Shown here piece after piece: positions 1-5,381 of a stretch of 5,414 nucleotides of DNA. The translations under genes were made by a program, and so were the position numbers. How positions within the stretch are numbered: position 1 is the first letter of the stretch; every line of letters starts with the position of its first letter. This DNA is from an uncultured Lachnospiraceae bacterium. Lineage in GTDB: Bacteria; Bacillota_A; Clostridia; Lachnospirales; Lachnospiraceae. Location of the stretch: contig CAMWWF010000225.1 of assembly GCA_947177885.1 (NCBI GenBank), forward strand, positions 1 to 5,414, given 5' to 3'. The notes below the pieces were generated by a model. The model did not search any database. It was not told where the DNA came from and was given only the letters and a program-made list of their open reading frames with translations.

Positions 1-1
1 G

Positions 2-97
2 GAGCAGTGTTTCGCCATGATGAAAACCGCGGTGGAAGAGCTGGATGTGGAAACCTGTGAAACGGTAGTGGCACAATGGAAAAAACTGTTGGGCTAA
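2..97 (+). CDS. 3' end of an unidentified protein, possibly signalling
   Basis: The frame is open from the window edge to a TAA at 95-97 and gives 31 residues, starting EQCFAMMKTAVEELDVETCE and ending in KKLLG. The 5' part lies outside the window, so neither length nor family can be fixed. The visible piece is an amphipathic helix rich in Glu, Val and Leu, of the kind that ends HPt domains or hybrid sensor kinases. A response-regulator gene starts 82 bases downstream on the same strand, which fits a signalling gene, but that is inference from context. That it is the end of a real gene is fairly sure, because it abuts an AT-rich intergenic gap. The function is essentially unknown. Confidence 0.6.
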   Translation, partial: EQCFAMMKTAVEELDVETCETVVAQWKKLLG

Positions 98-130
98 ATT
101 GTTCAAAGAATAGTGCAGTACATAAAAATT

Positions 131-136
131 TATAAT
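131..136 (+). promoter_or_regulatory. possible -10 box ahead of the response regulator
   Basis: TATAAT at 131-136 matches the vegetative -10 consensus exactly and lies in an AT-rich gap 44 bases before the start codon. No acceptable -35 box is seen 16-18 bases upstream, and there is no extended TG motif. In DNA this AT-rich the match could be chance, and the regulator may instead be co-transcribed with the upstream gene. Confidence 0.3.
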
Positions 137-142
137 ATTTTA

Positions 143-160
143 CAAAAATGCGAATTTTTG
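143..160 (+). other. small hairpin with GNRA-type loop in the leader
   Basis: CAAAAAT (143-149) and ATTTTTG (154-160) are perfect complements separated by GCGA, a GNRA-class tetraloop. The hairpin sits just before the GGAGGG ribosome binding site (168-173) of the response regulator. It could stabilise the messenger end or tune translation. The stem is mostly A-T, so its stability is modest. Its 3' arm ends in five T's followed by GGG, so it is a weak terminator candidate at best. Confidence 0.4.
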
Positions 161-179
161 GGACAATGGAGGGAAATAT

Positions 180-1031
180 ATGAAGTATAAAGTCTTGCTC
201 ACCGGAAATAACAAGACCATTATCAACGAGTTCTTTACGTACATGGATTTAAACTTTGAGTGTATAAGTACTTCGGACCGCTATGATGATATCATGAGCC
301 ATATGAAGTATGTGCAGCCGGATGTATTTGTGTATTGTCTTTACAAAGAACGGCCGGATGATCTGAAACGCTTTGTCAATATAGAGAGGCAGATATCAGA
401 CCGCGACGTTCCCCTTGTCATCATAGGAGATTCCGAGGACTGTGATGAATTTACGAAGATCGCTCCGCTGCTTGAGCCTCTGGTGCTTCAGAAGCCCATA
501 TCCACCCAGAACATTGCGACAGCCATAACCAATCTGCTGAATGCGAGAAGGAGGCGTAACAATCCGAACAGCGTATCTGAGGAGGAGACGCTCCGGAGTG
601 CGAAGGATATGCTTTCCCAGGTGGAAGAAGCAAAGGTGAATGCAAGGGAAAATACGAAGGGAGAAAACCGTAAGAATCATATTCTCATCGTGGATGATGA
701 CAGCAGGGTGCTGAGACTGCTGAAGAGTTATCTGTCAGGGCGGTATGAACTGGCTACAGCGATCAACGGTAATGTTGCGTTAAAATTTCTGGAGAAAAAA
801 GAAACGGATCTGGTGCTGTTGGACTATGAAATGCCCACGGAAAACGGTGCCGCCGTACTGGAGAAGATTCGTGCCAATGAGAAGACAAAGGATCTGCCGG
901 TGGTCTTCCTGACCGGAGTCACTGAGAAAAGTAAGATCAGGGAAGTGCTGGCTCTGAAACCTCAGGGCTATCTGCTGAAGCCCGTTGATATGGAGAAACT
1001 TTCTTCCACTATCAAAGGTATTCTGGGCTGA
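180..1031 (+). CDS. two-receiver response regulator, first receiver degenerate
   Basis: This 283-residue cytoplasmic protein has two CheY-like receiver domains and no DNA-binding or enzymatic output. The C-terminal receiver (about 166-283) is canonical: acidic triad D172-D174, phospho-acceptor D215 in LLDYEMP, switch T245 in FLTG, and K267 in LLKP. The N-terminal domain (about 1-121) has the receiver outline, with the PDVFVYC strand and a conserved LQKP Lys at 105. At the Asp position it has C53 (or Y52), so it probably cannot be phosphorylated and may serve for dimerisation or partner binding. A basic, charged linker (122-165) joins the two. The start is well supported: GGAGGG at 168-173, six bases before ATG. 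With no output domain it probably acts by protein contact, in a phosphorelay or on a kinase. The partner is not visible, although the gene just upstream is a candidate. Confidence 0.88.
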   Translation: MKYKVLLTGNNKTIINEFFTYMDLNFECISTSDRYDDIMSHMKYVQPDVFVYCLYKERPDDLKRFVNIERQISDRDVPLVIIGDSEDCDEFTKIAPLLEPLVLQKPISTQNIATAITNLLNARRRRNNPNSVSEEETLRSAKDMLSQVEEAKVNARENTKGENRKNHILIVDDDSRVLRLLKSYLSGRYELATAINGNVALKFLEKKETDLVLLDYEMPTENGAAVLEKIRANEKTKDLPVVFLTGVTEKSKIREVLALKPQGYLLKPVDMEKLSSTIKGILG

Positions 1032-1070
1032 AGGAGAGAAGTTTTGTCTCTGTATTCCTTATATTTTTCT
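1031..1070 (+). terminator. weak terminator candidate after the response regulator
   Basis: Directly after the TGA stop, AAGGA (1031-1035) pairs with TCCTT (1056-1060), and GAGA (1036-1039) with TCTC (1047-1050). A five-base bulge lies on the 3' side. The sequence then runs into ATATTTTTCTT. The T-rich tail is right for an intrinsic terminator, but the stem is imperfect and low in G+C, so it may be leaky or not real. Confidence 0.35.
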
Positions 1071-1078
1071 TAACTCTC

Positions 1079-1107
1079 TTGACTTTTCCATGCCGGCATA
1101 GTAGTGT
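1079..1107 (+). promoter_or_regulatory. candidate promoter for the repeat protein
   Basis: TTGACT (1079-1084) matches the vegetative -35 box at five of six bases. TAGTGT (1102-1107) lies 17 bases further on as a poor -10 box, three of six. The spacer contains the 8-bp palindrome TGCCGGCA (1091-1098), which could be an operator. The gap between genes suggests a separate promoter, but the weak -10 keeps this tentative. Confidence 0.4.
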
Positions 1108-1150
1108 TTGAGTATCGGGGGCACGGGTTTTGTTGAGAGAGGAGTAGATT

Positions 1151-1906
1151 ATGAGAAAGAAGATATACAGATCACTGGTATGTGGGATTGCCGTATTTAT
1201 GCTGGCGGCAAATACCCTCAGTGTTTCGGCGGCAGACATGAGCGCGTACTTTGACGCGGAATTTTATGCGGAGCAGTATCCTGACATAGTTGAGATATGC
1301 GGTACGGATGAAGAGGCTCTTTACGAACATTATGTGACTTACGGGATCAAGGAAGGCAGGAACTGCAGTGAGATATTTAATGTGCAGCTCTATCGTCAGC
1401 GTTATCCCGATCTGGATGAGACTTTCGGGGATGACTGGGAGGCTTATGTGGAACATTATCTGACTTCCGGTGTACAGGAGGGAAGAGACGGGTGCGGAGA
1501 GTTTGATGCGGTCACTTATGCGGACCGTTACGCAGACTTAAAACAGGCGTATGGATATGATCTGGAAAAGCTTTATGAGCATTATAAGCTGCTGGGACAG
1601 GCGGAAGGCAGAGAGGCGGAATCTTTTACGGCGTATCTGAACAGGATTGAAAAAGAGGCCAGGATCGCCGCAAAGCTGGAAGGTGAATTCGAACAGCTTC
1701 TGGCAGCTTATGTGGCGGAGTATGATAAGTACATCAATACGTTAAAGCCCAACTGGGAACGTTTGTACCGCTCGGACGCTTATCAGCAGTTTATGGCTTA
1801 TATGGCTGATTTCTGGGATAAGGTCGCGGAGGGAGAAATTTCCCAGGAGGAGGCAAAGAAGGTTACGGTCAGAATGCAGGAGGCGTTTGCCCAGTATGCC
1901 GAGTAA
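1151..1906 (+). CDS. secreted protein with three 42-residue repeats
   Basis: A 251-residue exported protein. Residues 1-27 form a typical signal peptide: basic MRKKIYR, a hydrophobic core, and cleavage near VSA-A (27/28). There is no lipobox (C11 lies inside the core), and no LPXTG or membrane anchor, so it is probably released or loosely held at the surface. Residues 34-154 hold three repeats of the pattern FD..Y...YPDL...YEHY...G..EGR, in exact 42-residue register. Residues 155-251 are helical, rich in Glu, Ala, Tyr and Lys, with no recognised fold. Repeats of this type occur in secreted and glycan-related proteins of Clostridia, where their role is unclear to me. No catalytic motif is visible. 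The start is supported by AGGAG at 1140-1144, six bases before ATG. A strong terminator downstream makes it a likely single-gene unit. Confidence 0.85.
   Translation: MRKKIYRSLVCGIAVFMLAANTLSVSAADMSAYFDAEFYAEQYPDIVEICGTDEEALYEHYVTYGIKEGRNCSEIFNVQLYRQRYPDLDETFGDDWEAYVEHYLTSGVQEGRDGCGEFDAVTYADRYADLKQAYGYDLEKLYEHYKLLGQAEGREAESFTAYLNRIEKEARIAAKLEGEFEQLLAAYVAEYDKYINTLKPNWERLYRSDAYQQFMAYMADFWDKVAEGEISQEEAKKVTVRMQEAFAQYAE
1250..1612 (+). repeat. three in-frame 126-bp coding repeats
   Basis: The repeat units begin at Phe34, Phe76 and Phe118 of the encoded protein and end at EGR, with Arg70, Arg112 and Arg154. Every anchor is exactly 42 codons apart. Conserved positions include F-[DN], Y, the [YR][YP]-[PA]-D pair, HY and G..EGR. 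The DNA copies have diverged, so this is an old protein repeat held by selection, not a recent duplication. The third unit lacks the Cys-containing linker. Confidence 0.9.
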
Positions 1907-1971
1907 CGATCCTGGGGTTCTGTATGGACGATTCAGTGTCAACAGGCAGATATAGGCTGCGCTTTGTAAAG

Positions 1972-2013
1972 GCCGGCCGGTTTTCATGATATGGGGAACC
2001 GGCCGGCTGTTTT
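1972..2013 (+). terminator. strong intrinsic terminator after the repeat protein
   Basis: GCCGGCCGGTT (1972-1982) and AACCGGCCGGC (1997-2007) form a perfect 11-bp G+C-rich stem around a 14-base loop. The tail TGTTTT (2008-2013) follows. It lies 65 bases after the stop codon and isolates the repeat-protein gene from the deacetylase. The T tract is short and interrupted by one G, but the stem is very stable. Confidence 0.8.
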
Positions 2014-2041
2014 GGTGTAGACGGGCAGGACGGGATCCCGA

Positions 2042-2059
2042 CAGAGCGGTTCTGCTCTG
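2042..2059 (+). other. small inverted repeat between genes
   Basis: CAGAGC (2042-2047) and GCTCTG (2054-2059) are perfect complements with a 6-base loop. No T tract follows, so this is not a terminator. It lies about 35 bases upstream of the possible promoter of the deacetylase and could be an operator. No function is assigned. Confidence 0.3.
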
Positions 2060-2076
2060 AAAGACTCCAGGACAAG

Positions 2077-2105
2077 GTATGATTAAAATCGGCGATTCAT
2101 ATATT
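2077..2105 (+). promoter_or_regulatory. possible sporulation-sigma promoter of the deacetylase gene
   Basis: CATATATT (2098-2105) fits the CATAYANT form of sporulation (sigma-E/K-like) -10 boxes as known from Bacillus. The -35 region is TATGATT at 2078-2084, or GTATG at 2077-2081 in the sigma-G manner. No vegetative TTGACA box lies at a suitable distance. The start codon is 36 bases further on. Sporulation control is expected for a cortex enzyme, which supports the idea, but the match is loose. Confidence 0.35.
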
Positions 2106-2141
2106 GTAGGGAAAAGGAGAATGGTTTGGAAGTGATTTTCT

Positions 2142-3101
2142 ATGAGAACTATTTATGTGAAGGACTTATTTAAAGGTACTTTGAGGAAGGCATCCCTGGT
2201 AAGGAAGGTTAACTGGGAAAAGACAGTATCTGCAGTGATGTTCCTGTGTGCCATGTTCTTCCTGGGCAGGGAGGTGGCGGTCACACTGGAAGGCGCCAGA
2301 GAGGCGGCAGGAACGGCGTTAAGCTCCGGAGTGGTGCGGCAGGAGACGGAGAACTGGGGACTGGGTTTTGGCAAAGAGGGAGAGAAGCCTGCGGGAAATG
2401 CTTCTGTTGCCGAGATGAAGCAGTACAATGCCTATTACATGGCGGAAGGCGATGAAAAAGTGCTTTATCTGACCTTTGACTGTGGTTATGAGAACGGAAA
2501 CACGGAGCCTATCCTGGATGCTTTGAAAAAACATAATGCACCGGCTACTTTCTTTGTGGTGGGTCACTTCCTGGAGTCCGCACCGGAAATTGTGCAGCGC
2601 ATGGTAGCCGAAGGTCACACTGTGGGAAATCATACATATCATCATCCCGATATGTCCAAAATATCGGATACGGCATCTTTTCAAAAGGAGATGAATGATG
2701 TGGCGGCGCTGTTTCAGGAGACTACGGGAAGTGAGCTTGCCATGTACTACAGGCCGCCTCAGGGGAAATACAGTACCGTCAATCTGCAGATGGCAAAAGA
2801 TCTGGGGTATACTACATTTTTCTGGAGCCTTGCCTATGTGGACTGGGATCAGAGTAATCAGCCCAGTCACCAGGAGGCGATCGATAAACTGACCGCCAGA
2901 GTGCATCCGGGAGCGATCGTTCTGTTGCACAGCACTTCCCAGACCAACGGGGAGATCATGGATGAGATCCTGACCAAATGGGAGGAAATGGGGTATACTT
3001 TCAGGCCGCTGTCGGATTTTGTGGAGAAACAGGAAACAGTGGGGGGACAGGAGACGACGGAAGAACAGGGAATAGTGAATATTTTCAGGGCGGAGCAGTA
3101 A
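2142..3101 (+). CDS. pdaA: PdaA-family polysaccharide deacetylase (spore-cortex type)
   Basis: A 319-residue NodB-type carbohydrate esterase. Residues 1-27 are basic and cytoplasmic, about 28-48 form a membrane anchor or uncleaved signal, and the catalytic domain fills about 70-295 outside the membrane. Motifs are TFDCGYENG with catalytic D113, NHTYHHP with metal ligands H164 and H168, RPPQG (204-208), FFWS..YVDWD (226-236), and HPGAIVLLH ending at H263. The NWG...Y.A.Y segment, TFD.GYENG and VDW are hallmarks of PdaA. With CwlD, PdaA deacetylates N-acetylmuramic acid during muramic delta-lactam formation in spore cortex. The symbol is given on this resemblance. C114 stands where many NodB enzymes have Asp and Bacillus PdaA has Asn. 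The tail after 295 is polar, rich in Gln, Glu and Thr. An in-frame TGA at 2133 fixes the start; its binding site, GGAAG at 2128-2132, is weak. Confidence 0.85.
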   Translation: MRTIYVKDLFKGTLRKASLVRKVNWEKTVSAVMFLCAMFFLGREVAVTLEGAREAAGTALSSGVVRQETENWGLGFGKEGEKPAGNASVAEMKQYNAYYMAEGDEKVLYLTFDCGYENGNTEPILDALKKHNAPATFFVVGHFLESAPEIVQRMVAEGHTVGNHTYHHPDMSKISDTASFQKEMNDVAALFQETTGSELAMYYRPPQGKYSTVNLQMAKDLGYTTFFWSLAYVDWDQSNQPSHQEAIDKLTARVHPGAIVLLHSTSQTNGEIMDEILTKWEEMGYTFRPLSDFVEKQETVGGQETTEEQGIVNIFRAEQ

Positions 3102-3164
3102 TGAAAGGTATCGGCTGTTGCTGATCGTATGGAAATGTTGTTGAGGCTGCATACCGGATATGGG

Positions 3165-3317
3165 AAAAGTTTCCACCCGTGAGGTTGGACGCTCCGAAGG
3201 GCACCCAACCTGACTCCCTCTTTCACAAAACCTGCGCTTACGCGGGCCTGAGTCTGCCTGCGGGCCTGTGTTTTGCTCATTTGGGAGTGGGTTGCAACCG
3301 CACAGGTGGAAAAGTTT
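3165..3317. repeat. MITE-like palindromic intergenic element with terminal inverted repeats
   Basis: The left end (3165-3187) and right end (3295-3317) are inverted repeats matching at 19 of 23 positions. The core, TTTCCACCCGTGAGGTTG against the complement of CAACCGCACAGGTGGAAA, matches at 16 of 18. The flanks also share the direct 10-mer GGAAAAGTTT (3163-3172 and 3308-3317). Inside are a 7-bp hairpin (AGGTTGG 3182-3188 / CCAACCT 3205-3211), a 6-bp hairpin (CCTGCG 3231-3236 / CGCGGG 3241-3246, one G-T pair), a direct repeat GCGGGCCTG (3242-3250 and 3260-3268), and the palindrome GGTTGCAACC (3290-3299). There is no transposase and no clear target duplication. It lies 63 bases after the deacetylase stop. 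It looks like a small non-autonomous or REP/ERIC-like repeat, but only one copy is visible here. Confidence 0.55.
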
Positions 3318-3398
3318 GAGGTACGAAACGAATGGGTAATTGCCGGTTGATTGTCCCTTTTATGAAAAATACAGATTTTATACAGGGTTCAGGGTGCA

Positions 3399-3419
3399 AA
3401 TTTCAAGAACAGGGAAATT
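3399..3419. promoter_or_regulatory. dyad upstream of the guaA promoter, possible operator
   Basis: AATTTC (3399-3404) and GAAATT (3414-3419) form a 6-bp dyad with a 9-base spacer. It ends 16 bases before the -35 box of the promoter at 3436. The position suits a regulator binding site, but the motif matches none I recognise and could be chance in A+T-rich DNA. The rest of 3318-3435 shows nothing else. Confidence 0.25.
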
Positions 3420-3435
3420 CAAAGGGAAAAAGGTT

Positions 3436-3464
3436 TTGACTTAAGGGTAGCGCTGTTATATACT
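3436..3464 (+). promoter_or_regulatory. vegetative promoter driving the guaA leader
   Basis: TTGACT (3436-3441) and TATACT (3459-3464) are separated by exactly 17 bases, and each matches the housekeeping consensus at five of six. Transcription should start near 3471. It is the best promoter in the window. No gene starts close to it; the first convincing start codon is guaA at 3827, giving a leader of about 355 nt. Confidence 0.8.
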
Positions 3465-3681
3465 TAAAAGCAATTGAACATCTCTCTGAAAGCAATAGTT
3501 CTTCAATTGGAATTTTGCTGTATATGTCATACCGGCAGACACGGATTTCCTTCCGGTATGGATAATAGTTATTCCAAGGTGCTGCAGATGGTGAGATATG
3601 TGGATTCCGCAGCAGCCGTTCAGAATACACAACAGGTGTCTGATTGGTATGCTGACTGCAAAAATATGGTGCAGAAGAATC

Positions 3682-3799
3682 TTTCGGAATCTTTACGGGA
3701 AAAATCAGGTTTCTGTCAGATCATGCAGCAGAAAAATGAGGGAATCGGTAAAGCCGGTTTTTGAGAAGTCCCGTAAAAAGAGGTTCAGAGATTCCGGGA
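3682..3799 (+). other. three-helix arrangement with 10+9 bp closing stem before guaA
   Basis: Bases 3682-3691 pair with 3790-3799 (10 pairs, two G-T). The adjoining TTTACGGGA (3692-3700) pairs perfectly with TCCCGTAAA (3769-3777), leaving 3778-3789 as a one-sided bulge. Enclosed are TTTCTG/CAGAAA (3710-3715/3729-3734) and AATCGG/CCGGTT (3743-3748/3754-3759, one G-T), the latter followed by T's to 3762. TCCCG (3769-3773) can alternatively pair with CGGGA (3795-3799), giving a possible switch. The last hairpin could act as a weak terminator. The stem ends 14 bases before the guaA ribosome binding site. Confidence 0.5.
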
Positions 3800-3813
3800 A
3801 ATAATGCAATTAC

Positions 3814-3821
3814 AGAGGAGG
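3814..3821 (+). promoter_or_regulatory. guaA ribosome binding site that fixes the start
   Basis: AGAGGAGG lies five bases before ATG 3827. This rules out the longer open frame from 3761, which begins at a TTG with no binding site and would add 22 residues unlike any GMP synthase N-terminus. Confidence 0.85.
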
Positions 3822-3826
3822 ACGAG

Positions 3827-5371
3827 ATGGATAAGGAACTGGTAGTGGTCATTGATTTCGGCGGACAGTACAACCAGCTGGTTGCGAGACGTGTCAGGGA
3901 ATGTAATGTGTATTGTGAAATTTATTCCTATAAGACCGATCTGGCGAAGATAAAAGCTATGAATCCCAAAGGGATCATCCTTACGGGAGGACCCAGCAGC
4001 TGCTATGAGGAAGGAGCGGCTACCTGCTCCCCTGAGCTGTTCCATATGGGTATTCCTGTGTTGGGACTGTGTTATGGCGCACAGGTGATGTCGTTTGTGT
4101 TGGGTGGAAAAGTCGAAAGAGCCGCGGTACGGGAGTATGGCAAGACGGAGGTTGATGTGGATACCTCGTCGGCGTTGTTCGCAAATGTCGCTCCCCATAC
4201 GATCTGCTGGATGAGTCACTTTGATTATATTGCGGAGATGGCGCCGGGATTCCGTACAGTTGCCACTACAGCAAGCTGCCCTGTGGCCGCAGCCGAGTGT
4301 AAGGAACAGAATTTGTATCTGATCCAGTTCCATCCTGAAGTGCTGCATACGACAGAGGGCTCCAAGATGCTCTATAATTTCGTGAGAAATATCTGCGGCT
4401 GTAGCGGCGATTGGAGAATGGACGCCTTTGTGGAGGAGAATATCAGGACAATCAGAGAAAAGGTCGGAGACGGAAAGGTGCTCTGTGCGCTGTCCGGCGG
4501 GGTGGATTCCTCCGTGGCGGCAGTGTTGTTGTCCAGGGCAATCGGCAGTCAGCTGACCTGTGTTTTCGTAGACCATGGCCTGCTGCGCAAGAATGAGGGG
4601 GACGAAGTAGAAGCGGTATTCGGTCCGGAAGGGAATTATGACCTGAATTTTATCCGTGTCAATGCACAGGAGCGTTTCTACGGAAAATTAACGGGTGTGG
4701 AGGAACCGGAGGCAAAGCGCAAGATAATAGGGGAAGAATTTATCCGTGTTTTTGAAGAAGAGGCTAAGAAGATTGGCGCGGTTGACTTCCTGGTACAGGG
4801 AACGATCTATCCCGATGTGGTGGAGAGCGGTCTGGGCGGAGAATCCGCCGTGATTAAATCCCATCATAATGTGGGCGGTCTGCCTGACTGTGTGGATTTC
4901 AGGGAGATCATTGAACCGCTCCGCAGCCTTTTTAAAGATGAAGTGAGAAAAGTGGGATTGGAACTGGGCATTCCTGAGCATCTTGTGTACAGGCAGCCTT
5001 TCCCCGGCCCCGGCCTGGGGATCCGTATTATCGGAGAAGTCACCGCAGAGAAGGTGAAGATCGTACAGGATGCGGATGCCATTTACCGGGAGGAGATTGC
5101 GAATGCCGGGCTGGACAGAAATATTAACCAGTATTTTGCTGCATTGACCAATATGCGGTCGGTGGGAGTCATGGGGGATGAGAGAACTTATGACTATGCG
5201 ATCGCACTGAGGGCAGTGAATACGGTTGACTTTATGACGGCGGAGAGTGCACAGCTTCCCTGGGAGGTGCTGCAAAAGGTGACCAGCCGGATCATCAATG
5301 AGGTCGGACATGTGAACCGGGTGCTTTATGATGTTACCAGTAAGCCGCCGGGGACGATTGAGTTCGAATAG
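3827..5371 (+). CDS. guaA: GMP synthase (glutamine-hydrolysing)
   Basis: This cytoplasmic enzyme makes GMP from XMP, ATP and glutamine, the last step of guanine nucleotide synthesis. It is 514 residues, the normal length for bacterial single-chain GuaA. The class I glutaminase domain (about 5-190) has catalytic C82 in GLCYGAQ, plus H169 and E171 in FHPEV. The ATP pyrophosphatase domain (about 200-390) has the P-loop SGGVDSS at 223-229 and the [10 protein letters not shown] segment (248-257). The C-terminal dimerisation domain carries [12 protein letters not shown] (389-400) and ends [13 protein letters not shown]. All expected active-site residues are present. Small departures are GAQ for the common GMQ, and a Phe in the last residues where Trp is usual. 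A near-consensus promoter with a long structured leader implies control of its own. No guaB, xpt or pbuX gene is in the window. Confidence 0.97.
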   Translation: MDKELVVVIDFGGQYNQLVARRVRECNVYCEIYSYKTDLAKIKAMNPKGIILTGGPSSCYEEGAATCSPELFHMGIPVLGLCYGAQVMSFVLGGKVERAAVREYGKTEVDVDTSSALFANVAPHTICWMSHFDYIAEMAPGFRTVATTASCPVAAAECKEQNLYLIQFHPEVLHTTEGSKMLYNFVRNICGCSGDWRMDAFVEENIRTIREKVGDGKVLCALSGGVDSSVAAVLLSRAIGSQLTCVFVDHGLLRKNEGDEVEAVFGPEGNYDLNFIRVNAQERFYGKLTGVEEPEAKRKIIGEEFIRVFEEEAKKIGAVDFLVQGTIYPDVVESGLGGESAVIKSHHNVGGLPDCVDFREIIEPLRSLFKDEVRKVGLELGIPEHLVYRQPFPGPGLGIRIIGEVTAEKVKIVQDADAIYREEIANAGLDRNINQYFAALTNMRSVGVMGDERTYDYAIALRAVNTVDFMTAESAQLPWEVLQKVTSRIINEVGHVNRVLYDVTSKPPGTIEFE

Positions 5372-5381
5372 TCGGAGGTGA

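Larger units (their letters stand above)
3471..3826 (+). ncRNA. long structured 5' leader of guaA, candidate regulatory RNA
   Basis: Between the promoter and guaA there is no convincing gene but a dense series of complementary segments. The helices are: 3491-3501 with 3510-3519 (10 bp, one bulged T, one G-T); CATACCGG 3528-3535 with CCGGTATG 3553-3560 (perfect); 3578-3585 with 3609-3617 (8 bp, one bulge); CTGCA 3656-3660 with TGCAG 3670-3674; and the large closing stem described separately. The conserved cores of the purine riboswitch, T-box and PRPP/ykkC families are not seen. Firmicute guaA genes are often controlled by guanine-sensing leaders, so a regulatory role is plausible. The ligand and mechanism are unknown. 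An open frame from ATG 3558 to TGA 3762-3764 (68 codons) crosses the region but has no ribosome binding site and an unprotein-like composition. Confidence 0.5.

Noticed and set aside
2319..3176. 285-codon open frame on the minus strand across the deacetylase
   Set aside because: It is antisense to a clear NodB-family gene and rich in His, Arg, Ile and Leu, as expected from the reverse of its codons. No promoter or binding site was found for it.
3242..3268. GCGGGCCTG direct repeats as a CRISPR fragment
   Set aside because: There are only two 9-base copies with an 18-base period, inside a palindromic element; no spacer structure and no cas gene.
2867..3280. Minus-strand 137-codon frame through the inverted-repeat element
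   Set aside because: Its N-terminal half is simply the translated repeat element and the rest is antisense to the deacetylase; no ribosome binding site is evident.
3761..3826. 22-residue N-terminal extension of GMP synthase
   Set aside because: The extension starts at TTG without a binding site, while ATG 3827 has AGAGGAGG five bases upstream and gives the normal family N-terminus.
3471..3826. Guanine riboswitch, T-box, or a housekeeping RNA such as RNase P, SRP or tmRNA
   Set aside because: The region and promoter position suggested one, but none of the conserved core sequences of these families could be found.
3785..4576. 263-codon open frame on the minus strand across guaA
   Set aside because: It lies wholly opposite a certain gene with all its motifs, has no recognisable domain, and has a composition typical of antisense shadows.
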